Assembly (NCBI GenBank): GCA_031082005.1
Contig: JAVHLR010000001.1
Coordinates: forward strand, 811,251-875,250
Direction: 5' to 3'
Source of the DNA: Patescibacteria group bacterium
Lineage (GTDB): Bacteria > Patescibacteriota > Patescibacteriia > 2-12-FULL-60-25
Length of the DNA: 64,000 bases
In this document: positions 1-8,505 of the stretch, in pieces
Layout of the letters: each line of letters starts with the position of its first letter
How positions within the stretch are numbered: the first letter of the stretch is position 1
The notes under the pieces: generated by a model
The model's input: the letters and a program-made list of their open reading frames with translations, nothing else
Database searches by the model: none
What the model was told of the DNA's origin: nothing
Program-made: the position numbers and the translations under genes

Positions 1-650
1 GACACCGCGATCAAGGTCAGAGTGGTCCAAGGCAGATCGACGTTCGCTTCGGTCAGCACGCCAACGAGCTTCGGCACCACAAAAGTCATCATGACGAAGC
101 CCACGACGAACATGGCCGTGATGATGAATGCCGGATAGATCATCGCGCCCTTGATTTTGCTCGTAAGGTCGAAGTCCTTCTCCTGCTGTTCAGCCAGATA
201 TTCCAAGACGTCACTCAACTGTCCGGACGTCTCGCCCGACCTGATCATGTTGATGAAAAACTGGGAAAATACGTCCGAGTGATGCTCGAACGCGTCCGAA
301 AGTCGTGCGCCGCCTTCGATTTCGCCGGCGATATCTATCAGCACGCGCTGCATCAGCGGATTTTCCGACTGCCGAGCGATGTTCCTGACGGCTTCCGGCA
401 ACGGCACCGCAGCCGAAACCATGACCGAAAGCGTGCGCGTAGTGATCACCAAGTCCTTCGGCTTAATCCTGTTCAGGAAATAAAGTATCGTCTTGGAAGC
501 CGCCTCGACCGAGGTGTAGGGCTCGATCAGCATCGTCTCAAGACCTCGTTCCTCAATAGCCTGCTGCGCTGCGACCGAATCGTCAGCCTCAATCAAACCA
601 GCCTGGATCTTCCCATCCGGCATCCGCGCTCGATACTTGAAAGTAGGCAT
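1..650 (-). CDS. pilC: PilC, type IV pilus inner-membrane platform protein (C-terminus cut by window edge)
   Basis: The first 216 residues are visible; the gene runs off the left edge. The protein is the polytopic platform that couples the PilB ATPase to pilin assembly. A cytoplasmic T2SF domain spans about residues 67-190, with the family signature around residues 133-149 (MIRSGETSGQL). It is followed by a membrane segment at about 172-192. The ATG at 650 gives a typical PilC start (MPTFKYRARMPDGK). The gene begins 8 bases after the CheY-like gene and is the last visible gene of the pilus operon. The second T2SF repeat must lie outside the window. Confidence 0.93.
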   Translation of the reverse strand, partial: MPTFKYRARMPDGKIQAGLIEADDSVAAQQAIEERGLETMLIEPYTSVEAASKTILYFLNRIKPKDLVITTRTLSVMVSAAVPLPEAVRNIARQSENPLMQRVLIDIAGEIEGGARLSDAFEHHSDVFSQFFINMIRSGETSGQLSDVLEYLAEQQEKDFDLTSKIKGAMIYPAFIITAMFVVGFVMMTFVVPKLVGVLTEANVDLPWTTLTLIAV

Positions 651-658
651 CGTTTAGA

Positions 659-1030
659 TCAACTCCCCAAAATCTCTTGAATCCGTTTTACCGTCTCATC
701 AGGCAAAGAATGGGCTTTTATCACATATCCTTCCGCTCCAAGCTTCAAGCATCTTTCGACGTCCTCTTTCTGCCCGAGATTCGACAGAACCAAGACTTTA
801 ATGCCCTTTGTCGCCTCATCCGCTTTTATCTTCTCCAGCACCTCAAAACCGTCCATCCTGGGCATCAATAAATCCAACAACACCAAATCCGGCCTGTCTT
901 TTTGCGCCAGTTTCAAACCGTCCTCGCCGTTAGTCGCGAACGCCACCTCATACCCCGACAATTCCAGCTTCTGCGCGTAGATGCTGGCCAAGAAACCATC
1001 ATCTTCGATAATCAGCACTTTTTTCTTCAT
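659..1030 (-). CDS. CheY-like single-domain response regulator
   Basis: This 123-residue protein is a bare receiver domain with no output domain. The acidic pair D10/D11, the phospho-acceptor D53 (in LVLLDLLMPRMDG), the switch residue S83 and the conserved K105 are all in place, so phosphorylation should work. It lies between pilB and pilC with gaps of 38 and 8 bases and is probably co-transcribed with them. A role in controlling pilus extension is inferred from position only. No histidine kinase is present in the window. Confidence 0.93.
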   Translation of the reverse strand: MKKKVLIIEDDGFLASIYAQKLELSGYEVAFATNGEDGLKLAQKDRPDLVLLDLLMPRMDGFEVLEKIKADEATKGIKVLVLSNLGQKEDVERCLKLGAEGYVIKAHSLPDETVKRIQEILGS

Positions 1031-1068
1031 ATGATTCGTTGTTTTTATGCTTAATCAGTGCCTCCCTG

Positions 1069-2808
1069 TTACGTGTCTTCTTGTGCCTCTTGACTCAACC
1101 TTAACACCTCTTCCACGGTCGTGAAACCTGACAATGCTTTCAATATCGCGTCTTGTCTCAAGGACAAAGCTTCTTGCCTTGCGATCTCCACCCTCACTTC
1201 TGCCACCGGAAAACCCTTTTCCACGATCCGTTTCATGCGATCCGTGAACTGAATCATCTCATCGATTGCGATGCGCCCCTGATAGCCGCTATTGCCGCAT
1301 CGTGCACAACCTTTTCCGTGGTAAAAGACTAAAGGCTTTTCTGGATCGAAACCCGACTCAAAGTATCTTTTCGGTATCGCTTTGATGTCAGCCTGCAGCT
1401 TATCCAGCGTTCTCTGTTCCAATACCTGCGGCTCTTTGCAGGCTTGGCAGATTTTCCTGGCCAACCTTTGCGCCACACCTAGGTTAAGCGTCGCCGCCAA
1501 CAAAAATGGTTCGACGCCCATGTCGACCAGACGAGGCACAAGCCCGAACACATCGTTCGTGTGCAAAGTCGAGAACACCAAATGACCTGTGAGCGAAGCA
1601 TGGATGGCGAGTTCTGCCGTTTCCCTATCGCGAATTTCACCGACCATGATGACATTCGGATCCTGACGCAACAGGGCGCGCAAACCCGCGGCGAATGTGT
1701 AATTCACTTCTGGTTTGATCTGCGACTGGTTGACCCCCTTGATGTAATACTCGACCGGATCTTCCAGCGTCGAGATGTTCACGCCCTCGCTGTTCAAAGA
1801 CGTAAGCGCTGCGAACAATGTCGTCGATTTTCCGGATCCCGTCGGACCTGTCACCAGCACCATGCCGAAAGGTCTATGGATTTCGGCGTGGATGACATCG
1901 ACATGTTCTTTACGGTAACCGAGATTCTCCAAAGTCGGTGCTGTCGCTGATGTATCCAAGATACGCATCACGATCTTCTCGTTATCCACGACCGGCAAAG
2001 CCGAGACACGAAAGTCGATGTTCCTACCGCCTATTTCCTGCGTGATACGTCCGTCCTGCGGTATGCGCGTCTCATCCAGCTTCAGGTTAGCCAGCACTTT
2101 AATGCGCGAAATAAGCGCCGGATGGACATAGATCGGCAAGACCAAAGTCGTTCGCAATACGCCGTCGATACGATAGCGCACACGAGATTCGTTACCGAGC
2201 GGCTCGATGTGGATATCCGATGCGCCACCCTCCACGGCGTGCCGCATGATGACCGAAACCATGCGTGAGACAGGCGCTCCTTTGATGATTTCTTCCAGCC
2301 TACCCACTTCTTCGGTCTTCTCGACCTTCTTTTCGAACTTACCCTTAGCTTGAGCCAATGCCGTCGCCACCTCAACACCCAACCCTCGAAGCTTCCTCAA
2401 TAGGCTATTGATCTGCGAACTTGGTGCCACGACGTATTTGATGGACCACCCCCGATCCGAAGCCATGAACTCCAAAGCCTCTGAAGCCCGTAAATCCTGC
2501 GGATTCATCAGCGCGACCTCCAACACTTTCCCGTCAAACGCGGTCGGTATGGCACTATACGTCTCTTTCGTGTCCTGCGGAATCAACTCAAGCGTCTCCT
2601 TTGGTATGACCCTTTCCGTCAGATCCACGAAAGGTAAAGCCAATGCTTCAGCCTTTGCTTTAGCGAAATCCAGCTCCTTCACATACCTTCCGCCAACCAA
2701 GGCTTGTTCCAGGGTTTTTCCGCGCGCCATCAAATCTTTGGCTATATCCGTAGCCTTTTGGTCCACTAAACCGTTTTTGATCAAAATATCAAGGATTTTC
2801 TCATCCAT
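1069..2808 (-). CDS. pilB: PilB/GspE-type pilus assembly ATPase
   Basis: This 579-residue AAA+ secretion ATPase powers pilus extension at the cytoplasmic face. An N-terminal GspE/MshEN-like domain occupies residues 1-140. The core has an Asp box (ASDIHIEP, about 196-203), Walker A (GPTGSGKST, 321-329), Walker B region (NVIMVGEIRDRETAE, about 385-399) and His box (TGHLVFSTLHTND, about 407-419). Near the C-terminus a CxxC pair and a second CxxC (CARCGNSGYQGR) form the zinc site expected of PilB rather than PilT. The stop of the upstream gene is 1 base away, so the two are one transcription unit. No pilT is visible in the window. Confidence 0.96.
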   Translation of the reverse strand: MDEKILDILIKNGLVDQKATDIAKDLMARGKTLEQALVGGRYVKELDFAKAKAEALALPFVDLTERVIPKETLELIPQDTKETYSAIPTAFDGKVLEVALMNPQDLRASEALEFMASDRGWSIKYVVAPSSQINSLLRKLRGLGVEVATALAQAKGKFEKKVEKTEEVGRLEEIIKGAPVSRMVSVIMRHAVEGGASDIHIEPLGNESRVRYRIDGVLRTTLVLPIYVHPALISRIKVLANLKLDETRIPQDGRITQEIGGRNIDFRVSALPVVDNEKIVMRILDTSATAPTLENLGYRKEHVDVIHAEIHRPFGMVLVTGPTGSGKSTTLFAALTSLNSEGVNISTLEDPVEYYIKGVNQSQIKPEVNYTFAAGLRALLRQDPNVIMVGEIRDRETAELAIHASLTGHLVFSTLHTNDVFGLVPRLVDMGVEPFLLAATLNLGVAQRLARKICQACKEPQVLEQRTLDKLQADIKAIPKRYFESGFDPEKPLVFYHGKGCARCGNSGYQGRIAIDEMIQFTDRMKRIVEKGFPVAEVRVEIARQEALSLRQDAILKALSGFTTVEEVLRLSQEAQEDT

Positions 2809-2809
2809 A

Positions 2810-3226
2810 TCATTGCCCGGTAGTTGTCGCCACAGAGTCGACCGTTTGTGTACCCGAAGGAAGAAGCGTCGCCGCTGTTTCAGACGAAGTCACGGCGTCA
2901 GACTGCGGTATCATCTGGATCGCCTGACTCGAGGTTACGCTCCCTGTCGTAGTCGCGTGTGCAGCGACCACTGGTGGCACAAAAGGATTTTCACGACCCA
3001 TCGCGGGCACGGTCAACACGAACTCACCCAGCGGCCTAAGCGTCAAAAATTTTTCATTGGTCGAAATATCTAATTTCGGATCGAATTTCACCACTCGGCG
3101 CATTATTAGCTGCTGTGGAACCTCGACCGGCAACATACTCGTACTTATGAACCAATAAGCCAAACCCAAAATACCTAATGCCAGCAGCACCATGATCAAC
3201 CTGGAAAAAATCGTTGTCTTCTTCAT
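2810..3226 (-). CDS. Small membrane-anchored pilus-operon protein of unknown function (PilP position)
   Basis: This 138-residue protein has a short basic N-terminus, one membrane segment at about residues 8-28, and then an extracytoplasmic region rich in Ser, Thr and Val. It lies between pilO and pilB, overlaps pilO by 4 bases and ends 1 base before pilB, so it is clearly in the operon. The position and the ENPFVPP stretch recall PilP, the lipoprotein that normally follows PilO. There is no lipobox and I see no firm sequence match. A PilP-like role is inference. Confidence 0.75.
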   Translation of the reverse strand: MKKTTIFSRLIMVLLALGILGLAYWFISTSMLPVEVPQQLIMRRVVKFDPKLDISTNEKFLTLRPLGEFVLTVPAMGRENPFVPPVVAAHATTTGSVTSSQAIQMIPQSDAVTSSETAATLLPSGTQTVDSVATTTGQ

Positions 3227-3885
3227 GGCGTTATCGCAGGGGCCGCATTAGGTTTGATCTCGACCATCGAGTACGTACGTAGCTGCAACAGGTACGACAT
3301 CTTATCTCCCGTAGCTTCAGAACCGCTAATGCCCACCACATCCATCAGGCGCAAACTGTTCTCCAAGTCGGAAAGGAACCTTTTCATGTTGAAATAGCTC
3401 TGCGTCTGTACCGCCAACTGGACGTCCATGGGTATCAGACGCAACGTGGCGGTCGGGCTCTGCTGCACCAAGACCTGTTGTTCGTTGAAGGCCAGGCTTT
3501 CGATCTTGACCCCGTTCCTCTCCGCTGCTGTCCCAAGCTGGGATAACAACGAAGGGATGTTCTGGCTTGACGGCAAAGCATTATCAATCTCACCCAACAC
3601 CGCAGCCGGGATCGACTGCGCCGCTGAAACGGATTTTTTCAAGCCGTCCAGATAGACCGATTCGTTATCGATAGCCGCCAGCAAAGACGCCGTCTCTGCA
3701 TTCGATTCCTTCAGCGACTGGATAAGCGGCCGATGCACCAGCATGCCCACCGCGATGAACCCGGCGATCGCCAGCAGGAAGATCGAAGCATAATACTCCG
3801 TCAACAATTTCGACGGTTTCTTCTCTACGACCACTTCTTTCTCTTTCGGAGTTTTGTTGTTCAGCAATTCCGGCATATCCGTCAT
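3223..3885 (-). CDS. pilO: PilO-like type IV pilus alignment protein
   Basis: The 220 residues fit the PilO plan: a cytoplasmic N-terminus (about 1-30), one membrane helix at about 33-51, a coiled-coil stretch (about 55-90) and a ferredoxin-like periplasmic domain to the end. PilO pairs with PilN to link the inner-membrane platform to the rest of the machine. Sequence conservation is low, as is normal for the family. The call rests on topology plus gene order pilM-pilN-pilO. It overlaps pilN by 4 bases (ATGA type). Confidence 0.82.
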   Translation of the reverse strand: MTDMPELLNNKTPKEKEVVVEKKPSKLLTEYYASIFLLAIAGFIAVGMLVHRPLIQSLKESNAETASLLAAIDNESVYLDGLKKSVSAAQSIPAAVLGEIDNALPSSQNIPSLLSQLGTAAERNGVKIESLAFNEQQVLVQQSPTATLRLIPMDVQLAVQTQSYFNMKRFLSDLENSLRLMDVVGISGSEATGDKMSYLLQLRTYSMVEIKPNAAPAITP

Positions 3886-4973
3886 TGGCTCGTCTTAGCC
3901 AGCTGTTTCAGCAGCGCGCCTTCATTCAACGTCAACCAGATATTGAACGACACGGCCTTGACTTTATAGGGATTCTGGTCGTCATATTCCACCGTATAGC
4001 TGTTCGCCTCGACCTTCTTCACGAATGGCGCTTGTTGATAAGCGGCCAGCTGTCTAGCCGCCGAATCAAGGCTGTCTGCCGTTATCCCCAACGAAATTCT
4101 GCGGTCCGGAGACAGTGCGAAGTTCGTATAATAAACCGTCGGCAGCGTATTGATCTCCAAGTCTTCCAAGAGCGTCGTCGGACTTAGATGCTGATCCAAT
4201 AGAGCGGCCAATGTCTGGAGCTTCGGTTCAAGCAGCTGGAACGAAGACCATGCTTGGAGTTGGCTCTGGATATCTGACCTGACGCTCTCCAACTGACGAT
4301 TAGCTTGGTTCGCATTCTCTTTGCTTCGGTTGAGCTGGAAATCTAGCAATCCGTAAGTCCCACCCAAAAGCAACAAAAAAGTGACTACTGCCGTGATCAG
4401 CGTGAACCTTCTGCGCGGTACATCCACCTTCAGACGCAATGCCTCCTCTGAAACAAAACTGACTTTCACCGGTTTTCGCACTCTTCGTATGACCCTGACT
4501 CGTCGTGGAGTCTTGGCGAAAGGAGCGATCTGCACCTTGCCTTTCGGCGCACCCGTCATCTGCGCCGTCGGCAAAACTCCCGTACCTACCTTTACTGCTT
4601 CTGCAGAAGCGCCCGGCAACCCAGGCATCTGTTGCTTCACCAGCGCCGCACCAGCTTTCATCGGAGGCGCTTTGAAAAATTCCGGAGGCGTCTTCGCCGG
4701 AGCCGCTTCCGGCTTAGTCTTGAACAATCTACCTCTAATGTCTTCGACGAATGCAGTCAAATAATATGCAGCCTTGGTCAAAGTCGGTTCCCCTTGCAGG
4801 ACCTGGTCCAACTCACCTTCATCAACTTCGATAATTTCTATATCCTCCTCTTCTTCCGTCGGAAAATTGAATTTCAAATCCGAACCAGGCTCACCCTTCG
4901 CAGGTTGCGCCGCTTTCATCACGTCTTCTTTTTTCCGCAGCTCTTCTGGGAGCAACGAAATATCTTCCGGCAT
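3882..4973 (-). CDS. pilN: PilN-like pilus protein with a long cytoplasmic extension
   Basis: This protein has 363 residues, against about 200 for classical PilN. It starts with ISLLPEELRKKE, which matches the short PilN N-terminal motif (INLLP-type) that binds the PilM groove. The next roughly 170 residues are an added Pro/Ala/Lys-rich cytoplasmic linker. One membrane helix follows at about 190-212, then a coiled coil and the periplasmic PilN domain. It lies between pilM (10-base gap) and pilO (4-base overlap). The long linker between the PilM-binding motif and the membrane is unusual and may extend the reach of the PilM contact. Confidence 0.85.
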   Translation of the reverse strand: MPEDISLLPEELRKKEDVMKAAQPAKGEPGSDLKFNFPTEEEEDIEIIEVDEGELDQVLQGEPTLTKAAYYLTAFVEDIRGRLFKTKPEAAPAKTPPEFFKAPPMKAGAALVKQQMPGLPGASAEAVKVGTGVLPTAQMTGAPKGKVQIAPFAKTPRRVRVIRRVRKPVKVSFVSEEALRLKVDVPRRRFTLITAVVTFLLLLGGTYGLLDFQLNRSKENANQANRQLESVRSDIQSQLQAWSSFQLLEPKLQTLAALLDQHLSPTTLLEDLEINTLPTVYYTNFALSPDRRISLGITADSLDSAARQLAAYQQAPFVKKVEANSYTVEYDDQNPYKVKAVSFNIWLTLNEGALLKQLAKTSQ

Positions 4974-4983
4974 GTATTGTTGA

Positions 4984-6051
4984 TTATTCGATATCCCTCA
5001 TGGCGCATCCGATGCTCACGCTGAACCTTGGGCCGATCTCATCCAAAATCGGACGCAAATCCTGCGGATAGACGACTCGAGCCCAAGGATCGCCCAGATA
5101 TGCGTTCACGTTCATGAGTTGTGTGATGAATTCCGGCAGACGCGGCAGCAAGGCCGAACCCCCGGTCAAGATGATCTTGTCGATGCGCTTCTGCTGTCCA
5201 TCTTCCGTCTGCCCCTGATAAAGATTGAAAGAATATTTTATCTCGTCGATTATCGGCTTCAACAAAGTAGAGAGGATCGGCGAGATATCCCCAGTCTGCG
5301 CAAAAGTCTGCATCGCGCGGATGTCACGCTTCATGTTCTCCGCCTGTTCATAGGGTACACCCAAAGTCTTGGAGATAGTTTGCGTTATAGCGACACCGCC
5401 CGTGGCTATGGAGCGGTTCAGGAACGGTATACCTTTTTCGATGACAGCGATGTTGGTGCGCACCGAGCCGATGTCGATGACCATGATGCTCGAGCGATCT
5501 TTACCGATCAACGCCCTGATCTGCGCAAAAGCTTCGGTCTCCAACGAAATCAGCTCAAGACCGGCCTTCTTGGAGAGGTTCATGTACTTTTGCACCAATG
5601 ATTTCGGCGCTCCTGTCAAGAGAACTTTTGTCGTCTTCTTGCCCCCTTCTCCCCCGCTCGTCTCTACCACTTTGTGATCCAGGGAAATCTCATCTAACGG
5701 GACCGGAATCAGCTTCTTAGCCTGCAGCTGTATAGTCTCATTCAGTTCTTTCTCATTCGACGTCGGTACGCTGATGATCGAGGAAAAAACCGACGAAATC
5801 GGCAAAGCCGCGACTGAAAGCTTAGTCGTGCACTTGGCCTTAGCGATCATCTTCTTGAGGAACTCGGCTGTTTTATCGACTTCCTCGTTCATCGCCTTCT
5901 CGTAACTCTCGACCGGCAATTTCGCGAACGCATACGTCACCAATCTGGCGCGTCCCTTCTCGTTCTTGAGTTCGACTAGCTTTATGCCTGACTGGCCGAT
6001 ATCCAAGCCGATATAACTTTTATGTGCTGGCTCGTGTGAAAATAATCCCAT
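4984..6051 (-). CDS. pilM: PilM, actin-like type IV pilus assembly protein
   Basis: This 355-residue cytoplasmic protein has the actin/FtsA fold used by PilM. Phosphate-1 (YIGLDIGQSGIKLVEL, about residues 14-29), the second phosphate loop (MVIDIGSVRTNIAV) and the adenosine loop (ILTGGSALLPRL) are all recognisable. PilM binds the N-terminal tail of PilN, encoded by the next gene. It starts 3 bases after the stop of the large surface-protein gene, so the operon probably begins with that gene. Confidence 0.95.
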   Translation of the reverse strand: MGLFSHEPAHKSYIGLDIGQSGIKLVELKNEKGRARLVTYAFAKLPVESYEKAMNEEVDKTAEFLKKMIAKAKCTTKLSVAALPISSVFSSIISVPTSNEKELNETIQLQAKKLIPVPLDEISLDHKVVETSGGEGGKKTTKVLLTGAPKSLVQKYMNLSKKAGLELISLETEAFAQIRALIGKDRSSIMVIDIGSVRTNIAVIEKGIPFLNRSIATGGVAITQTISKTLGVPYEQAENMKRDIRAMQTFAQTGDISPILSTLLKPIIDEIKYSFNLYQGQTEDGQQKRIDKIILTGGSALLPRLPEFITQLMNVNAYLGDPWARVVYPQDLRPILDEIGPRFSVSIGCAMRDIE

Positions 6052-6054
6052 ATA

Positions 6055-8007
6055 TCAGAAAGCGTCTTGTGAAGTCGGTAAAGATTTCGCGACGTCCGAC
6101 ATGCCTGGCGGCGGGTTCGCCACCGCGCGTCCGTCGAACACTACAGTCTCTGCCGCCACAACCGCATCCCTGTAATTCCGCTGCAGGTCTATCTTGTACG
6201 CCGCCATCAAGCCCTTCACCAACAAGGGCGTCGTATCGACACCGCCGCTCGTGCCGGTGTGGATCGTATCTTCCGCGAAAATCGCAGCTGCGATCGTAGC
6301 GACACCGGAGCTGATGTTGATATTACCTCCAACCAAGCCGTTCTTCTTCACGATGATGCCGAAAGAAGCAAGGTTCCTTAACGATTGGATGTTGGTGCTG
6401 CCTGTATAATCTACATTTCCTGTAATCGACAAATCTCCTTCGACTATCAGTAAGCCATTGCCTCTCTCTGTCTGTGTCGAACCGTTAAGCAGCGTCTTTG
6501 TGTTAAGAGTAGCATTCCCCACCACCCGATACACCTTACCCGCCAAGATATTCGGCAGTTGTGCCGTAATGTCTCCCGAAGCAAGATTCTGTACCGTGCC
6601 ATAGCGTCCATTCAAGATGCCGTTGATATCAAGGCTTCCCAAGGTGCCCTTGTACTGTGTCGAACTCTTCGGAAGAGACAACGTGACTGCTCCGGTCTCT
6701 GAACAGCCCGAACCGCTGGCGAAATCCGTGATGGCGCCCTGTGAGGTCAAGCAATAAGTCGCTTCCGATTCTTTACCCGCGCTTCCTGTTATGCCCTTCT
6801 GTGCATACACATTACCGAATTTCGCCTGCAACCACGCTGGCAGACATGATGGTGCGACGCCACAATTCGGATCTGCGCAATCCAAGCCCATCAGACCATC
6901 GTTATCCACACCATCGGTACAGCATGCTTCCGCTCCGGCGCCGCAAGCTGCTTCACCTATGAGCGTACATGAAGCGTAGCCATCACAACTCAAATCGACA
7001 CAGTCTATCGTACCGTCACCGTCATCGTCGATGCCGTCTGCGCACAGATCATTCCCGTAATAATCGGTATTGGTCGGCGTTTCCTGGCACTGCGAAGCAC
7101 TCTGACAGGCAGGCTCGGTGCAATCGAGAGTTCCGTTACCGTTGTCATCGATGCCGTCCATACACAGAGGCTGACCCCAGGCATCGGTGTTTCCGGGTAT
7201 TTCGTTACAGGCCGCGCTTGCGTTGCACGCCGCATCGGCACAATCCGCTACTCCGTTCAGATCATTGTCCACACCATCGCTACAGTTGGATTCGGTCACC
7301 GTACTGTTCGCATATTCGAAATCCACATAACCAAAACCATTCCCTCCTACATAACCATTCCAGCCCAAAGAACCCAGCGTCGGATGCGTCGGCGGATTTC
7401 CCGGCTGGAACCATTTCGTCGCGGTATTGTAATAAACTTTGTAGGGATATGTTGTGCAAGCGCCAGTAAAATCAGCACAATTCAAGGAAATCCAACCGTT
7501 ATCGCCTTCGCTGCAGACTTTCACCCAGCCCCTAACTTCTACCGCGCCGCTACCGGCGTTGATGACTGCATTCAATCCGCCTTGAGGGGGCGTGCCATTG
7601 CAAGCGGCGTGCAGGCCACATGAAGAGCCGAAACAAACCCAGCCTGATTTATCAGACCAACCGAATCCCGTTATCTCACGCGTAGTAGGGTTGATTTTCA
7701 CCCCGTAAGTCCCGCAAGAACCTGCACACGTCTGCGGATTCAGGTCGTTCAAAGAAATCCAACCGATATGATCCGACCAGACCCAACCGATGACATTATC
7801 CGTCGCTGCGGCTTGAACCGTATATGAGCGGGTATCGGTGAACTGCAAAAAACCCAGCAGCATACCGACGCCCCCAAAGACGACGAGTCCGGAGACAAGA
7901 TAATGCCAACGCCACAACCACGTGGGGCGCCTGCGTCTCTTATTCAAAAACTTCACTACCTTATGATGTAAAGGATGGCGTTTTTTCACACGCCCCCATT
8001 GTACCAC
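6055..8007 (-). CDS. Large surface protein with GW modules and four Cys-rich MopE-like repeats
   Basis: This 650-residue protein opens the pilus operon. A basic N-terminus is followed by one membrane helix at about 36-53 and a long extracytoplasmic part. Residues about 70-180 hold three related Trp-rich modules (VIGWVWSDHIGWISLND, GFGWSDKSGWVCFG, DNGWISLNC). Residues about 235-390 hold four repeats of the form CxDGxDxDxxGxxDCxDxxC, typical of MopE-type metal-binding repeats; their spaced Asp residues suggest calcium binding. The C-terminal 250 residues are Gly/Asn/Ser-rich, probably beta-helical. It may be a pilus-associated adhesin or PilX/PilY-like tip factor. That role is inferred from operon position only. 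Confidence 0.85.
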   Translation of the reverse strand: MVQWGRVKKRHPLHHKVVKFLNKRRRRPTWLWRWHYLVSGLVVFGGVGMLLGFLQFTDTRSYTVQAAATDNVIGWVWSDHIGWISLNDLNPQTCAGSCGTYGVKINPTTREITGFGWSDKSGWVCFGSSCGLHAACNGTPPQGGLNAVINAGSGAVEVRGWVKVCSEGDNGWISLNCADFTGACTTYPYKVYYNTATKWFQPGNPPTHPTLGSLGWNGYVGGNGFGYVDFEYANSTVTESNCSDGVDNDLNGVADCADAACNASAACNEIPGNTDAWGQPLCMDGIDDNGNGTLDCTEPACQSASQCQETPTNTDYYGNDLCADGIDDDGDGTIDCVDLSCDGYASCTLIGEAACGAGAEACCTDGVDNDGLMGLDCADPNCGVAPSCLPAWLQAKFGNVYAQKGITGSAGKESEATYCLTSQGAITDFASGSGCSETGAVTLSLPKSSTQYKGTLGSLDINGILNGRYGTVQNLASGDITAQLPNILAGKVYRVVGNATLNTKTLLNGSTQTERGNGLLIVEGDLSITGNVDYTGSTNIQSLRNLASFGIIVKKNGLVGGNINISSGVATIAAAIFAEDTIHTGTSGGVDTTPLLVKGLMAAYKIDLQRNYRDAVVAAETVVFDGRAVANPPPGMSDVAKSLPTSQDAF

Positions 8008-8071
8008 AAATCATCTAGACCTACACCAGAAAACCCACCACAAATATCAACAGCGATAAAAAACCTTTTCG

Positions 8072-8485
8072 TCACACTCGCCCCATCCCCTCATCCATGG
8101 CTTTATTCGACAGAGCATCCGCAATCTTGTTCTTATCCCTTGTCACGTGACGATATCTGACCCTTCCTCCCAGACGCGTCTCCAGGTTCTTCATTTCCAA
8201 ATATCTTTTTGCGATTTCCGCATTCTTTACCTTATATTCGCCGTTAGCTTGCTTGACCATCAATTCGCTATCCGCCACCACTTCGACTGAAGTCGCCCCC
8301 AACTCCAAAGCTCGCGTCAGGCCTGCGATAACCGCTTGATATTCCGCCTGATTGTTGGTCGTACGTCCAAGATACCGCGCGATCTCATCCAACAACTTGC
8401 CATTTTCGTCAAAAATCGCGACGCCGATCCCGGCCGGTCCAGGGTTTCCTCGCGCGCCCCCATCTGTCTGTATGATCAAATGCAT
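8072..8485 (-). CDS. rnhA: Ribonuclease HI
   Basis: This 137-residue enzyme degrades the RNA strand of RNA-DNA hybrids, for example at Okazaki primers and R-loops. All four catalytic acids are present: Asp in QTDGGARGNPG, Glu in NNQAEYQAV, Asp in VVADSELMVKQ and the final Asp in NKIADALSNKAMDE. I place the start at the ATG at 8485 (MHLIIQTDGG). A longer in-frame reading would overlap the recJ stop and add an unconserved Gly/Cys-rich tail. The start lies 20 bases after recJ, so the two DNA-repair genes are probably co-transcribed. Confidence 0.95.
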   Translation of the reverse strand: MHLIIQTDGGARGNPGPAGIGVAIFDENGKLLDEIARYLGRTTNNQAEYQAVIAGLTRALELGATSVEVVADSELMVKQANGEYKVKNAEIAKRYLEMKNLETRLGGRVRYRHVTRDKNKIADALSNKAMDEGMGRV

Positions 8486-8505
8486 AAATTTCAGATTAAA
8501 AATAT

